Shown piece by piece: positions 30,792 through 39,575 of a stretch of 64,000 nt of DNA. The DNA is from Variovorax boronicumulans (GTDB lineage Bacteria; Pseudomonadota; Gammaproteobacteria; Burkholderiales; Burkholderiaceae_C). Positions within the stretch are counted from its first letter, which is position 1. Each line of letters starts with the position of its first letter. A model generated the notes under the pieces. The model searched no databases, was not told the origin of the DNA, and saw only the letters and a program-made list of their open reading frames with translations. Where the stretch lies: the NCBI RefSeq assembly GCF_007677875.1, contig NZ_VEDO01000010.1, positions 62,001 to 126,000 on the forward strand, in the 5' to 3' direction. The position numbers and the translations under genes were made by a program.

Positions 30792-31109
30792 GTGCTGCTG
30801 GCCGTCACCAGCCTCAAGCGCATGGACGGCATGGCCGAGCTGCCGATCGTGGCCGAGCAGGGCTACCCCGGCTTCGAGGCGCTGGCCTGGAACGGGCTGT
30901 TCGCGCCGGCCGGCACACCGGCGGAACTCGTCGCCCGCATCAACGCCGACGTCAACGCCGTGATGCAGGACGCCGGCGTGCGCGAGGCCTTCGCCAGGCA
31001 GGGCCGCTTCATCGGCGGCGGCACGGCCGACAGCTTCAAGACCTTCATCGCGGCCGAGGGCAAGAAGTGGGGCGCGATCATCCAGAAGGTCGGCGTCACC
31101 GTCGATTGA
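30792..31109 (+). pseudogene. C-terminal remnant of a Bug-family solute receptor
   Basis: About 105 residues matching the last third of Bug proteins: VLLAVTSLKRMDGMAELPIV, then AEQGYPGFEALAWNGLFAP, AGTPAELVARINADVNAVMQ and the ending WGAIIQKVGVTVD. The signal peptide and first two thirds (the VPFPPGG and GAGG motifs seen in the intact copy near 22 kb) are missing. Coding character begins abruptly at about 30790, directly after the opposite-strand remnant, so a deletion is the simplest explanation. It cannot make a working receptor. Confidence 0.85.
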
Positions 31110-31113
31110 GCAC

Positions 31114-31196
31114 CATGCTGGCACTGCAAAAGACCGGCGCCGCGGCCGGGCTCGAACTGGTGCCTGCTGCGTCAGCCCACGCCCTGGAGCGGGCGC
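31114..31196 (+). pseudogene. Possible N-terminal remnant of a zinc-type alcohol dehydrogenase
   Basis: An ATG five bases after the Bug remnant stop begins MLALQKTGAAAGLELVPAAS, which resembles the N-terminus of zinc-dependent medium-chain dehydrogenases (MxAL.K...GLEL). The family-typical continuation (VGxxDVLI..., GHE) never appears. This is a weak call based on about 16 residues. Confidence 0.3.
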
Positions 31197-31508
31197 ATGT
31201 AGCCCTTCTTTTGCGACGTCTCGCGCTGGGTCTGCACCTTGGCCGCGCCGCACGCCGGCCCGCAGGGCAGCTGGCTGCAGCTGCACAGCTTCGACGCCGC
31301 GGCCCCGGCCCGGGAGCAGCCCCACGACCTGCTGGCCGAGCGCCTGCTGGACGCCGCGTCGCTGCCCTGGCTGCAGGGCGGCCGGACATTGGACGTGAAT
31401 GGCCGCTGGCTGGTCGCCCGGGGCATGGGCCGGCAGCCGGTCGCCTGCGCGCCGAACGCCATGGACTACGCCGCGCTGCCGGTGGGCGTCGCTGTGCCTG
31501 GCGTGTAA
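31197..31508 (+). pseudogene. Unrecognised reading frame, interrupted by a stop at codon 2
   Basis: An ATG is followed at once by TAG, then 101 sense codons in the same frame with strong GC-rich third positions. They read PFFCDVSRWVCTLAAPHAGP, then DLLAERLLDAASLPWLQGGR, LDVNGRWLVARGMGRQPVAC and NAMDYAALPVGVAVPGV before TAA. I do not recognise the family. It looks like a once-functional small protein or protein end, silenced by a nonsense change or surviving only as a fragment. A TTG at 31239 could still start 89 residues. Confidence 0.35.
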
Positions 31509-31512
31509 CGAA

Positions 31513-31530
31513 GTGGCGCCATGGCGCCAC
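31513..31530. promoter_or_regulatory. 18-base perfect palindrome upstream of argS
   Basis: GTGGCGCCATGGCGCCAC is fully self-complementary and lies 14 bases upstream of the preferred argS start. It could be an operator or a short hairpin affecting argS translation. It has no T-run, so it is not a normal terminator. Confidence 0.35.
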
Positions 31531-31544
31531 CTAAAATCCCGCGG

Positions 31545-33218
31545 ATGTTTTCCGTCAAACAAGAATTGCTGGCCGCGCTGGGCGCCGCGCTGGAACAGGT
31601 TTCCCCCGGCGCCGGGGCCCGCGCGGCCTTCGAGACGCCCAAGGTCGCCGCCCACGGCGACCTGGCCTGCACCGCGGCCATGCAGCTGGCCAAGCCGCTC
31701 AAGCTCAACCCCCGCCAGCTCGGCGAGCAGCTGCGCACGGCCCTGCTGGCGCAGCCGGCAGTGGCGCAATGGGTCGCGGCGATCGACATCGCCGGCCCCG
31801 GCTTCCTGAACCTCCAACTCAAGCCCGAGGCCAAACAGCAGGTCGTGCGCGAGGTGCTGTCCCAGGGCGAGCGCTTCGGCATGCAGCCGGCCAACGGCCG
31901 CAAGCTGCTCGTCGAATTCGTCTCCGCCAACCCGACCGGTCCGCTGCACGTGGGCCACGGCCGGCAGGCGGCCCTGGGCGACGCGATCTGCAACCTGTAC
32001 CAGTCGCAGGGCTGGGACGTGTACCGCGAGTTTTATTACAACGACGCCGGGGTGCAGATCGCCACGCTGGCCAACTCCACGCAGTTGCGCGCCAAGGGCG
32101 TCAAGCCGGGCGACGCCGGCTGGCCCGAAGCCGCCTACAACGGCGACTACATCGGCGACATCGCCACCGACTTCCTCGCGAAGAAGACCGTCAAGGCCGA
32201 CGACCGCGAGGTCACGGCCAGCGGCGACGTCAACGACCTGGATTCGGTGCGCGAGTTCGCCGTCGCCTACCTGCGCCGCGAGCAGGACCTGGACCTCAAG
32301 GCCTTTCAGGTGCGCTTCGACAACTTCTACCTGGAGTCCAGCCTGTACACCTCGGGCCGCGTCGACGACGCCGTGGCGCGCATGCAGGCCTCGGGCAAGA
32401 CCTACGAGAAAGACGGCGCGCTGTGGCTCAAGTCGACCGACTACGGCGACGACAAGGACCGCGTGATGCGCAAGTCCGAGGGCGGCTACACCTATTTCGT
32501 GCCCGATGTGGCCTACCACATTGCCAAGTGGGAGCGCGGCTTCACGAAGGTCGTCAACATCCAGGGCACGGACCACCACGGCACCATCGCACGCGTGCGC
32601 GCCGGCCTGCAGGCCGCCAACGTGGGCATCCCCGCGGGCTACCCCGACTACGTGCTGCACACCATGGTGCGTGTGATGCGCGGCGGCCAGGAGGTCAAGA
32701 TCTCCAAGCGCGCCGGCAGCTACGTGACGCTACGCGACCTGATCGAGTGGACCAGCAAGGACGCCGTGCGCTTCTTCCTGCTCAGCCGCAAGCCCGACAC
32801 CGAATACGTGTTCGATGTCGACCTGGCCATCGCCCAGAGCAACGACAACCCGGTCTACTACGTGCAGTACGCCCATGCGCGCATCTGCTCGGTGCTGGCA
32901 GCCTGGGGCGGCGACCGCTCTAGCCTTGCCAGCGCCGACCTGTCGGCGCTGCAAAGCCCGCAGGCCGATGCACTGATGCAGCTGCTGGCCAGGTACCCCG
33001 ACATGCTGACCAGCGCGGCCGCCGAGTTCGCGCCGCACGACGTGAGCTTCTACCTGCGCGAGCTGGCCTCCGCCTACCACAGCTACTACGATGCCGAGCG
33101 CATCCTGGTCGACGACGAAGCCGTGCGCACCGCGCGCGTGGCCCTGGTTGCGGCCACGGCCCAGGTGCTGCGCAATGGCCTGGCGCAGCTGGGCGTGAGC
33201 GCACCCGAGAAGATGTGA
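31545..33218 (+). CDS. argS: Arginine--tRNA ligase
   Basis: A 557-residue class I aminoacyl-tRNA synthetase. The N-terminal arginyl-specific domain covers residues 1-110. Catalytic motifs: [20 protein letters not shown] (HIGH equivalent HVGH), [20 protein letters not shown] and [17 protein letters not shown]-equivalent loop [15 protein letters not shown] follows, then a C-terminal helical anticodon-binding domain starting near [13 protein letters not shown], as in all ArgRS. The ATG giving [13 protein letters not shown] matches the family; an upstream in-frame ATG at 31521 lies within the palindrome. The next gene starts eight bases after the stop. Confidence 0.97.
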   Translation: MFSVKQELLAALGAALEQVSPGAGARAAFETPKVAAHGDLACTAAMQLAKPLKLNPRQLGEQLRTALLAQPAVAQWVAAIDIAGPGFLNLQLKPEAKQQVVREVLSQGERFGMQPANGRKLLVEFVSANPTGPLHVGHGRQAALGDAICNLYQSQGWDVYREFYYNDAGVQIATLANSTQLRAKGVKPGDAGWPEAAYNGDYIGDIATDFLAKKTVKADDREVTASGDVNDLDSVREFAVAYLRREQDLDLKAFQVRFDNFYLESSLYTSGRVDDAVARMQASGKTYEKDGALWLKSTDYGDDKDRVMRKSEGGYTYFVPDVAYHIAKWERGFTKVVNIQGTDHHGTIARVRAGLQAANVGIPAGYPDYVLHTMVRVMRGGQEVKISKRAGSYVTLRDLIEWTSKDAVRFFLLSRKPDTEYVFDVDLAIAQSNDNPVYYVQYAHARICSVLAAWGGDRSSLASADLSALQSPQADALMQLLARYPDMLTSAAAEFAPHDVSFYLRELASAYHSYYDAERILVDDEAVRTARVALVAATAQVLRNGLAQLGVSAPEKM

Positions 33219-33225
33219 CCACGCC

Positions 33226-33942
33226 ATGACGCAAGCACAACAACGCAAACGGCCGCCTGCCAAGCCCGCAGCCAAGGCCGGACGCGGACAGACCGGCGGC
33301 ACCATCGTCGGCTTCATCGCCGGCGTGGTGGTGGGGCTGGTGGCGGCTCTGGCCATGGCGGTCTACGTGACCAAGGTGCCGGTGCCCTTCATGAGCGGCA
33401 AGAGCCCCGCGGGCCGACCGGTCGACGACGACGCCGAGACGCGCAAGAACCAGAACTGGGATCCGAACGCGCCGCTGCATGGCCGCAACCCGGCGCGCCC
33501 GGCCGTGCCCGCGTCCGCCCCTGCGGCCACGCCCGTGCCGCCGCCCGCGGTGGCCGTGCCGGCCCCGGCGCCCGCGCCCCGGCCGGACAGCGCGCCTGCC
33601 ACGGCGTGGCCCGCGGCGCCCTCGGCCGACCCGCTTGGCGACCTGGCGCGTGCCCGCTCCGGCGGCGCGCCCGCTCCCGCGGCGGCACCGGCCGCCGCGG
33701 CCGACCCGTTCGACTACTTCGTGCAGGCCGGTGCGTTCCGCACGGCCGACGATGCCGAGGCCCAGCGCGCCCGCCTGGCGATGATGGGCCTGGAGGCCCG
33801 CGTGACCGAGCGCGAGCAGGCCGGCCGCACCGTGTACCGCGTGCGCCTGGGGCCCTACCGTTCGCGCGAGGATGCCGAGCGCACCAAGGCGCGGCTGGAC
33901 AGCACGGGTGCCGATTCGGCCCTGGTGCGCGTGCAGCGTTGA
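33226..33942 (+). CDS. FtsN-like SPOR-domain protein
   Basis: 238 residues: a short basic cytoplasmic N-terminus, one transmembrane helix (GGTIVGFIAGVVVGLVAALAMA, about 24-48), a long Ala/Pro linker (about 90-155), and a C-terminal SPOR domain (DYFVQAGAFRTADDAEAQRA, RVRLGPYRSREDAERTKARL). This is the bitopic layout of FtsN, which activates septal peptidoglycan synthesis and binds denuded glycan. In Burkholderiales a SPOR gene commonly follows argS and precedes dsbA, as here. The FtsN essential periplasmic helix cannot be recognised with confidence, so the name is left open. Confidence 0.85.
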   Translation: MTQAQQRKRPPAKPAAKAGRGQTGGTIVGFIAGVVVGLVAALAMAVYVTKVPVPFMSGKSPAGRPVDDDAETRKNQNWDPNAPLHGRNPARPAVPASAPAATPVPPPAVAVPAPAPAPRPDSAPATAWPAAPSADPLGDLARARSGGAPAPAAAPAAAADPFDYFVQAGAFRTADDAEAQRARLAMMGLEARVTEREQAGRTVYRVRLGPYRSREDAERTKARLDSTGADSALVRVQR

Positions 33943-33991
33943 AACTTTTTGCGACCGATGCCGGTCAGACCGGCCCTAGGAGTTCAAACCA

Positions 33992-34639
33992 ATGAAACGT
34001 CGTGAGTTCTCGAAAGCCGGCCTGGCCGTGTCCGCACTGGGCCTGACCCAGGCACCCGCCGTGTGGGCGCAAGCCAAGGCCGGTACCGACTACCTGGTGC
34101 TGGAAAAGCCGGCCGGCACCGAAGCGCCCCCCGGCAAGATCGAGGTGGTGGAGTTCTTCTGGTACGCCTGTCCGCACTGCAACGCCTTCGAACCCGCGCT
34201 GGAGTCCTGGGTCAAGCAGCTGCCCAAGGATGTGGCCTTCCGCCGCGCGCCCGTGGCCTTCCGCAACGACTTCGTACCACTGCAAAAGCTCTACTACACG
34301 CTGGAAGCGCTGGGCAAGGTCGAGGAACTGCACCGCAAGGCGTTCTACGCCATCCACGTGGACAAGCAACGCCTGAACACCGACGACACCGTGATCGCCT
34401 GGGCCGCCAGCCAGGGTCTGGACAAGGCCAAGTTCACGGAGACCTACAACTCGTTCAACGTGGCCACCAAGGTGCGCAAGGCCACGCAGCTGCAGGACGC
34501 TTACAAGCTGGCGGGCGTGCCGGCCCTGGGCATCAACGGCCGCTACTACACCGACGGCACGCTGGCGCAGAACATGAACCGCGCCCTGACCGTCACCGAC
34601 CAGCTGATCGCCGAGCAGCGCGGCAAGACCAAGTCATAG
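33992..34639 (+). CDS. dsbA: Thiol:disulfide interchange protein DsbA
   Basis: A 215-residue periplasmic oxidoreductase. The signal peptide starts MKRREFSKAGLAVSALGLTQ, with RR resembling a Tat-type motif. The thioredoxin-like active site is VEFFWYACPHCNAFEP (CPHC, about residues 60-63), with an inserted helical domain and a cis-Pro loop GVPALGINGRYYTDG. DsbA introduces disulfides into secreted proteins and is reoxidised by DsbB, not seen here. It is cotranscribed or closely spaced with the SPOR gene and followed by a terminator. Confidence 0.95.
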   Translation: MKRREFSKAGLAVSALGLTQAPAVWAQAKAGTDYLVLEKPAGTEAPPGKIEVVEFFWYACPHCNAFEPALESWVKQLPKDVAFRRAPVAFRNDFVPLQKLYYTLEALGKVEELHRKAFYAIHVDKQRLNTDDTVIAWAASQGLDKAKFTETYNSFNVATKVRKATQLQDAYKLAGVPALGINGRYYTDGTLAQNMNRALTVTDQLIAEQRGKTKS

Positions 34640-34663
34640 ACTGCAGCAATATTGCACTGCACA

Positions 34664-34694
34664 ATGGCCCGCGGATGCGGGCCATGTCGTTTTT
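34664..34694 (+). terminator. Rho-independent terminator after dsbA
   Basis: A 9-base stem (ATGGCCCGC / GCGGGCCAT) with a GGAT loop, followed within five bases by TTTTT, 25 bases past the dsbA stop. It closes the argS-SPOR-dsbA unit. Confidence 0.85.
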
Positions 34695-34712
34695 GCATTC
34701 GTTCACGCCCGC

Positions 34713-34718
34713 TACAAT
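34713..34718 (+). promoter_or_regulatory. Candidate -10 element for the lptA-lptB-rpoN unit
   Basis: TACAAT lies 25 bases upstream of the lptA ATG, just after the dsbA terminator. A TTGCAT lies upstream but with only a 14-base spacer, so the -35 is poor. The position between terminator and operon makes a promoter likely; the exact element is uncertain. Confidence 0.4.
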
Positions 34719-34742
34719 GGCCGAGCAAGATTCGTGCCTTTC

Positions 34743-35354
34743 ATGAAACCCACCACCGCTTCCTTTCTCGTCGGCCTGGCCCTGGCGCTGTCTTTCGGAC
34801 CGGCGCTGGCCGAACGTGCCGACCGCGACAAGCCCATGAACATCGAGGCCGATGCCATGCGCTACGACGACCTCAAACAGGTCAACGTGTTCACGGGCCG
34901 CGTGGTCGTGACCAAGGGGACCATCCTGGCCCGCGGTGCACGCGTGGAGGTGCGCAAGGATGCCCAGGGCTACCAGTTCGCCACCATCACCGCGGCGCCG
35001 GGCGAGCTGGCTTACTACCGCGAGAAGCGCGAGGGTGTGGACGAGTATGTCGAGGGCCAGGGCGAGGTGATCGACTACGACGGCAAGGCCGACAAGGTCA
35101 TCTTCACGCGCCGGGCCGTGATGCGCCGCTTCGTGGGCAGCACCATGAACGACGAGGTCACGGGTAACGTGATCGTCTACAACAACGTGACCGAGGTCTT
35201 CACCGTCGATGCGGCCAAGCCCGGCAGCACCAACCCCGACGCGCGCGTGCGTGCCATGCTGTCGCCCGCCCCGTCGGCGAGCGCGCCCCGGGCCCCGGCG
35301 CAGCCGACTGCGCCGCTCAAGCCCAGCACCCGGCTCGGCACGGAGAAAAACTGA
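34743..35354 (+). CDS. lptA: Lipopolysaccharide transport periplasmic protein LptA
   Basis: A 203-residue periplasmic bridge protein with a signal peptide ([22 protein letters not shown]) and the OstA/LptA beta-jellyroll pattern: [40 protein letters not shown] and [21 protein letters not shown], ending with a Pro/Ala-rich tail. It carries LPS from LptC to LptD across the periplasm. The ATG is preferred over a GTG nine bases earlier. Unlike many proteobacteria, lptC is not immediately upstream; dsbA and a terminator are. lptB starts one base after the stop. Confidence 0.93.
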   Translation: MKPTTASFLVGLALALSFGPALAERADRDKPMNIEADAMRYDDLKQVNVFTGRVVVTKGTILARGARVEVRKDAQGYQFATITAAPGELAYYREKREGVDEYVEGQGEVIDYDGKADKVIFTRRAVMRRFVGSTMNDEVTGNVIVYNNVTEVFTVDAAKPGSTNPDARVRAMLSPAPSASAPRAPAQPTAPLKPSTRLGTEKN

Positions 35355-35355
35355 G

Positions 35356-36132
35356 GTGGCGGCCCCCGACAGCGCCTTCGGCGAAGCAGGCGGCAGCCGG
35401 CTGGTCGCGCGCCAGCTGCAGAAGTCGTACGGCAGCCGCAAGGTGGTGCACGACGTCTCGCTGACCGTCAACAAGGGCGAGGTCGTGGGCCTGCTGGGTC
35501 CCAACGGCGCCGGCAAGACCACCTCGTTCTACATGATCGTGGGCCTGGTGCGGGCCGACGGTGGCCACATCGCCATCGACGGCGCCTCGGTCGAGCACAT
35601 GCCCATCCACCGGCGCGCCAGCCTGGGTCTGTCCTACCTGCCGCAGGAGGCCTCGATCTTCCGCAAGCTGACGGTCGAGGAAAACGTGCGCGCCGTGCTG
35701 GAGCTGCAGCGCACGCCCGAGGGCAAGACGCTCGGCCGCAAGGAGATCGAGGACCGCCTGACCGGCCTCCTGCAAGATCTGCGCGTGGACCATCTGCGCG
35801 ATTCTTCGGCGCTGGCCTTGTCCGGCGGCGAGCGCCGGCGCGTGGAGATCGCGCGCGCGCTGGCCACGCAGCCGCGCTTCATCCTGCTGGACGAACCCTT
35901 CGCCGGCATCGACCCGATCGCCGTGATCGAGATCCAGCGCATCGTGAGCTTTCTGAAAGGCCGCGGCATCGGCGTGCTGATCACCGACCACAACGTGCGC
36001 GAGACGCTGGGCATCTGCGACCACGCCTACATCATCAGCGAGGGGCGGGTGCTGGCCAAGGGCACGCCCGCTGAGATCGTCGACAACGCCGAAGTGCGCC
36101 GGGTCTACCTCGGCGAGCACTTCCGGATGTAA
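35356..36132 (+). CDS. lptB: LPS export ABC transporter ATP-binding protein LptB
   Basis: 258 residues, starting at a GTG one base after the lptA stop. Walker [18 protein letters not shown]-loop [21 protein letters not shown], signature [15 protein letters not shown], Walker [17 protein letters not shown] and H-loop [10 protein letters not shown] are the full LptB set; the [11 protein letters not shown] and NVRETL blocks are diagnostic for LptB over other ABC ATPases. It powers LPS extraction with LptF/LptG, which are not in this window. The gap to rpoN is 17 bases, consistent with one transcript. Confidence 0.95.
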   Translation: MAAPDSAFGEAGGSRLVARQLQKSYGSRKVVHDVSLTVNKGEVVGLLGPNGAGKTTSFYMIVGLVRADGGHIAIDGASVEHMPIHRRASLGLSYLPQEASIFRKLTVEENVRAVLELQRTPEGKTLGRKEIEDRLTGLLQDLRVDHLRDSSALALSGGERRRVEIARALATQPRFILLDEPFAGIDPIAVIEIQRIVSFLKGRGIGVLITDHNVRETLGICDHAYIISEGRVLAKGTPAEIVDNAEVRRVYLGEHFRM

Positions 36133-36149
36133 GGGAGTCGACGGTTTCG

Positions 36150-37733
36150 ATGAAGCAAGGCCTCTCGCTCCGCGTCTCCCAGCACCTGGCACTGACCCCC
36201 CAGCTGCAGCAGTCGATCCGGCTGCTGCAGCTGTCCACGCTGGAGCTGTCGCAGGAGGTCGAGCAGATGCTCGACGAGAACCCGTTCCTGGAGCAGTCCA
36301 TGGACGAGGCGCCGGGCGAGGATTTCGGGCTGGCCCAGGCCGACACGCCGGTGCGCGAGGAAGACCGCGACACCGAGGCTGTCCTGTCCAGCGGGCTCGA
36401 CTACGCCACCGAGGCGCCGTCCGAGAGCCGCAACGAATCCGAGTCGCCGCTGACCGGTCAGGCCGACGAGCACGACTGGGGCGGCGACGGCACGCACGAT
36501 GTGGCGCCGGACGACGGCGAGTGGGGTGGCGACGCGCTGCCGCGCAACGGCGCCACGCAGGGCGAGGACGGCGAGGCCGATGCCACCGAACTGGCGCGCA
36601 GCCAGGAGTCGCTGGCCAGTTTTTTGCACCGCCAGGCGCTGGCGCTGCGCCTGTCCGAGGAGGACACGGCGGCGCTGCGCTTCCTGATCGAATCGCTCAA
36701 CGAGGACGGCTACCTCGACGACAGCCTGGAGGAGCTGGCCGCCGGTTTCGCCGGCGACGACCCCGAGGCGCTCGAGGAACTCGTGCACCGCTTCACGGTG
36801 GCCCTGCGCCTGCTGCAGAACCTGGAGCCGCCCGGTGTCGGCGCGCGCAACCTGGGCGAATGCCTGGCGCTGCAGATCCGGGCCCTGCCCGAGGACGAGG
36901 TGCCGCCCCCGCTGCGGCGCACCGCCCTGCGCATGTGCCGCCAGTCCATGGACCTGCTGGCACGGCGCGACCTGCGCCGCCTGGCCAACCTGTGCGGCGA
37001 CAACGAGGCCGGCGTCAAGGCGGCGCTGGCGCTCATCACGCGGCTCGAACCCAAGCCCGGCCGCAAGTTCGTCGACGTGGAACGCAACGTCATCGTGCCC
37101 GACGTCATCGTCGTCAAGAGCGGCCGCGGCGCCAACGTGCGCTTCCGCGCCCAGCTCAATGCCGACGTGATGCCGCGCCTGCGTGTGCACGACATCTACG
37201 CCAACGCGCTCAAGCAGCACCGCGGCGGCGGCCGCGAAGCGTCGGACACCGCGGCGCTGCAGCAGCGGCTGCAGGAGGCGCGCTGGTTCATCAAGAACAT
37301 CCAGCAGCGCTTCGACACCATCCTGCGCGTGTCCAACGCCATCGTCGAGCGGCAGAAGAACTTCTTCACCCACGGTGCGCTGGCCATGCGCCCTCTGGTG
37401 CTGCGCGAGATCGCCGACGAACTGGGCTTGCACGAATCCACCATCAGCCGCGTGACCACGGCCAAGTACATGGCCACCCCCTTCGGCACCTTCGAGCTCA
37501 AGTACTTCTTCGGTTCCTCGCTGGGCACCGAGACCGGCGGCAACGCGTCCAGCACGGCGGTGCGCGCGCTGATCAAGCAGTTCGTGACGGCCGAAGACCC
37601 GAAGAAGCCGCTGTCGGATAGCCAGCTGTCCGAGATGCTCAAGGAGCAGGGCATCGAGTGCGCACGCCGCACCGTCGCCAAGTACCGCGAAGCCTTGCGC
37701 ATCGCGCCAACAAACCTGCGCAAAGCGCTGTAA
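36150..37733 (+). CDS. rpoN: RNA polymerase sigma-54 factor RpoN
   Basis: 527 residues. The glutamine-rich region I (LSLRVSQHLALTPQLQQSIR) is at the N-terminus, followed by an acidic region II (about 60-150), the core-binding region III, a helix-turn-helix, and the RpoN box ARRTVAKYREALRIAP near the C-terminus. Sigma-54 directs RNA polymerase to -24/-12 promoters and needs enhancer-binding ATPases; none is encoded here. The lptB-rpoN linkage is standard in proteobacteria. The methyltransferase gene begins four bases after the stop. Confidence 0.97.
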   Translation: MKQGLSLRVSQHLALTPQLQQSIRLLQLSTLELSQEVEQMLDENPFLEQSMDEAPGEDFGLAQADTPVREEDRDTEAVLSSGLDYATEAPSESRNESESPLTGQADEHDWGGDGTHDVAPDDGEWGGDALPRNGATQGEDGEADATELARSQESLASFLHRQALALRLSEEDTAALRFLIESLNEDGYLDDSLEELAAGFAGDDPEALEELVHRFTVALRLLQNLEPPGVGARNLGECLALQIRALPEDEVPPPLRRTALRMCRQSMDLLARRDLRRLANLCGDNEAGVKAALALITRLEPKPGRKFVDVERNVIVPDVIVVKSGRGANVRFRAQLNADVMPRLRVHDIYANALKQHRGGGREASDTAALQQRLQEARWFIKNIQQRFDTILRVSNAIVERQKNFFTHGALAMRPLVLREIADELGLHESTISRVTTAKYMATPFGTFELKYFFGSSLGTETGGNASSTAVRALIKQFVTAEDPKKPLSDSQLSEMLKEQGIECARRTVAKYREALRIAPTNLRKAL

Positions 37734-37736
37734 GCC

Positions 37737-38987
37737 ATGCAAAACCTGCGCTTGTTCCTGCCCTGTGCGGCGGGTGTCGAAGCCATGCTGGCCGACGAGG
37801 CCGCGCGCATCGCCGGCGCGCCGGTCCAGGCCCGCCGTGCCGGTGTGCGCCTCGCCGCCTCCTGGCGCGACGCCATGCGGCTGAATCTGCACAGCCGGCT
37901 GTGCCAGCGCGTGCTGATCGAACTGGCCCATGGCGACTACCGCCAGGAGCAGGACCTCTACGCGGTTGCCGCCAACGTGGCCTGGGAGGCCTGGTTCACG
38001 CCGCGCCAGAGCTTCAAGATCGAACTCACAGCGCAGCACAGCCCGCTCAAGAGCCTGAACTTCGCGGCGCTGCGCATCAAGGACGCGATCGCCGACCGCT
38101 TCCGCGACAAGACCGGCAGCCGGCCCGACGTGGACACGCGCTTCCCGCAGGTGCGCATCTATGCCCACCTCACGACCGACCGGCTGCAGCTGTACATCGA
38201 CAGCTCGGGCGAGCCGCTGTTCAAGCGCGGCTGGCGCGAGGACAAGGGCGACGCGCCGCTCAAGGAGACGCTGGCCGCCGCCATGCTCGCGGCCAGCGGC
38301 TGGGACGCCCAGACACCCCTGTACGACCCCTGCTGCGGCAGCGGCACCATCGCCATCGAGGCCGCCCAGATCGCCTGCGGCATCGCGCCGGGCCTGCACC
38401 GGCGCTTCGGTTTTGAGCGGCTGGCGCCGTTCCAGGCCCATGTCTGGGCCGCGCTGCGCGAGGAGGCCCAGGCCGCCCAGCACGCGCCCACGGCCACCGT
38501 GTTCGGCAGCGACGTGGCCCACCGGATGGTCGATTTCGCGCAGCGCAACGCCCAGCGCGCCGGCGTGGCCGCGGCCGTGCAGCTGCGCGGCGGCGACGCG
38601 CTGCAGCGCATGCCGCCGGCCGAGGCCGGCACCATGCTGCTCAATCCGCCCTACGGAGAACGCATCGCGGTGGCCGGCGTGGCGGGTGGCGGCCGCGGCC
38701 CGGCGCGCGGCCGCGAGAGCGCGCAGACCGACGACGGCGGCGACTTCTTCCCGCAGCTGGCCACCCACTGGAAGCGCCACTACGCCGGCTGGACCGCCTG
38801 GGTGCTGACGCCCGACGCCAAGCTGCCCAGCCGCATGCGCCTGAAGGAATCGCGCCGCGTGCCGATGTGGAACGGCCCGATCGAGTGCCGGCTGTTCCGT
38901 TTCGAGCTGGTGGCCGGCTCGGCGCGTGGCACGCCGGCGGCCACCCCGGTCCCGCCCGCCATCGACGACGGCCATGGTGCCAGCTGA
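37737..38987 (+). CDS. THUMP-domain class I SAM-dependent RNA methyltransferase (RlmL N-terminal-like)
   Basis: 416 residues: an N-terminal THUMP RNA-binding region (about 1-170, with LRLFLPCAAGVEAMLADEA and RIYAHLTTDRLQLYIDSSGE), the GEPLFKRGWRE junction typical of this family, then a Rossmann methyltransferase with motif I YDPCCGSGTIAIEAAQIA and catalytic NPPYGERI. It resembles the m2G2445 methyltransferase half of RlmL; the second (RlmK) half is absent, so it is a stand-alone guanine-N2 type enzyme. An Arg/Gly-rich insertion follows NPPY. It sits four bases after rpoN and its end overlaps the PIN gene. Confidence 0.9.
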   Translation: MQNLRLFLPCAAGVEAMLADEAARIAGAPVQARRAGVRLAASWRDAMRLNLHSRLCQRVLIELAHGDYRQEQDLYAVAANVAWEAWFTPRQSFKIELTAQHSPLKSLNFAALRIKDAIADRFRDKTGSRPDVDTRFPQVRIYAHLTTDRLQLYIDSSGEPLFKRGWREDKGDAPLKETLAAAMLAASGWDAQTPLYDPCCGSGTIAIEAAQIACGIAPGLHRRFGFERLAPFQAHVWAALREEAQAAQHAPTATVFGSDVAHRMVDFAQRNAQRAGVAAAVQLRGGDALQRMPPAEAGTMLLNPPYGERIAVAGVAGGGRGPARGRESAQTDDGGDFFPQLATHWKRHYAGWTAWVLTPDAKLPSRMRLKESRRVPMWNGPIECRLFRFELVAGSARGTPAATPVPPAIDDGHGAS

Positions 38988-39471
38988 GCCCGGCCGCGCC
39001 GTGGTGCTGGACACCAACGTCGCGCTGGACCTGCTGCTCTTCCATGACCCCCGCACGGCGGAGTTGCAGCAGGCGCTGGCACAGGGCCGCCTGCGCTGGC
39101 TGGTGCTGCCATCCATGCGTGAAGAGTTCGCGCGCGTGCTCGACTATGCCCACCTGGCGGCCTGGCGCCAGGCCCACGGCCGCTCTGCGCAAGCGGCGCT
39201 CGCGGCCTTCGATGCCCTGAGCCGGACGACCGAGGCCGTGTCTGCTTGCGCCGTGCGTTGCAGCGACGCCGATGACCAGCCCTTCATCGACCTCGCCGTG
39301 GCGCACCGGGCCCTGTTGCTGAGCAAGGACCGTGCGGTCTTGGCCACGCGCGCCCGGCTTGCGGCCCTGGGTGTCGAGGTTCTGCAACAGTTGCTTACCA
39401 AGCGTCATGCAGACGCGGCACCCCGAGGTGTTGAGGCTGGGTTGAAGCTGGCACACTTCCCGCAGATGTAA
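38974..39471 (+). CDS. PIN-domain protein (putative toxin-antitoxin RNase)
   Basis: 165 residues. The N-terminal VVLDTNVALDLLLF (Asp13), VLPSMREEFARVL (Glu region), and ADDQPFIDLAVAH with later SKDRAVL provide the acidic residues of a PIN nuclease; the layout fits COG1569-type putative toxins. No antitoxin gene is adjacent: the start overlaps the end of the methyltransferase gene by 14 bases, and downstream comes a YecA-like gene. It may instead be a housekeeping RNA-processing PIN protein. The start is the ATG in MVPAEPGRAVVLD; the conserved fold begins right there. Confidence 0.8.
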   Translation: MVPAEPGRAVVLDTNVALDLLLFHDPRTAELQQALAQGRLRWLVLPSMREEFARVLDYAHLAAWRQAHGRSAQAALAAFDALSRTTEAVSACAVRCSDADDQPFIDLAVAHRALLLSKDRAVLATRARLAALGVEVLQQLLTKRHADAAPRGVEAGLKLAHFPQM

Positions 39472-39490
39472 GCATGCGCAACGCGCATGC
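39472..39490. terminator. Hairpin directly after the PIN gene
   Basis: GCATGCGC-AAC-GCGCATGC forms a perfect 8-base stem starting one base after the TAA stop. There is no proper T-run (TGGTTTG follows), so termination is possible but unproven. Confidence 0.4.
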
Positions 39491-39575
39491 TGGTTTGCGT
39501 TGTGTCCAGTAGGTCGCAACGATTCGATTTAGCCCACTGCCGGGCACTGCCGCGACCGGCATCGCCCGTACCAAC

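Noticed and set aside
36105-39116. Minus-strand open frame of 1003 codons across rpoN and the methyltransferase
   Set aside because: Antisense shadow; the sense strand has clear RpoN and THUMP-methyltransferase motifs.
38974-39471. PIN gene as part of a type II toxin-antitoxin pair
   Set aside because: No small antitoxin gene lies immediately upstream or downstream; only the PIN domain itself is supported.
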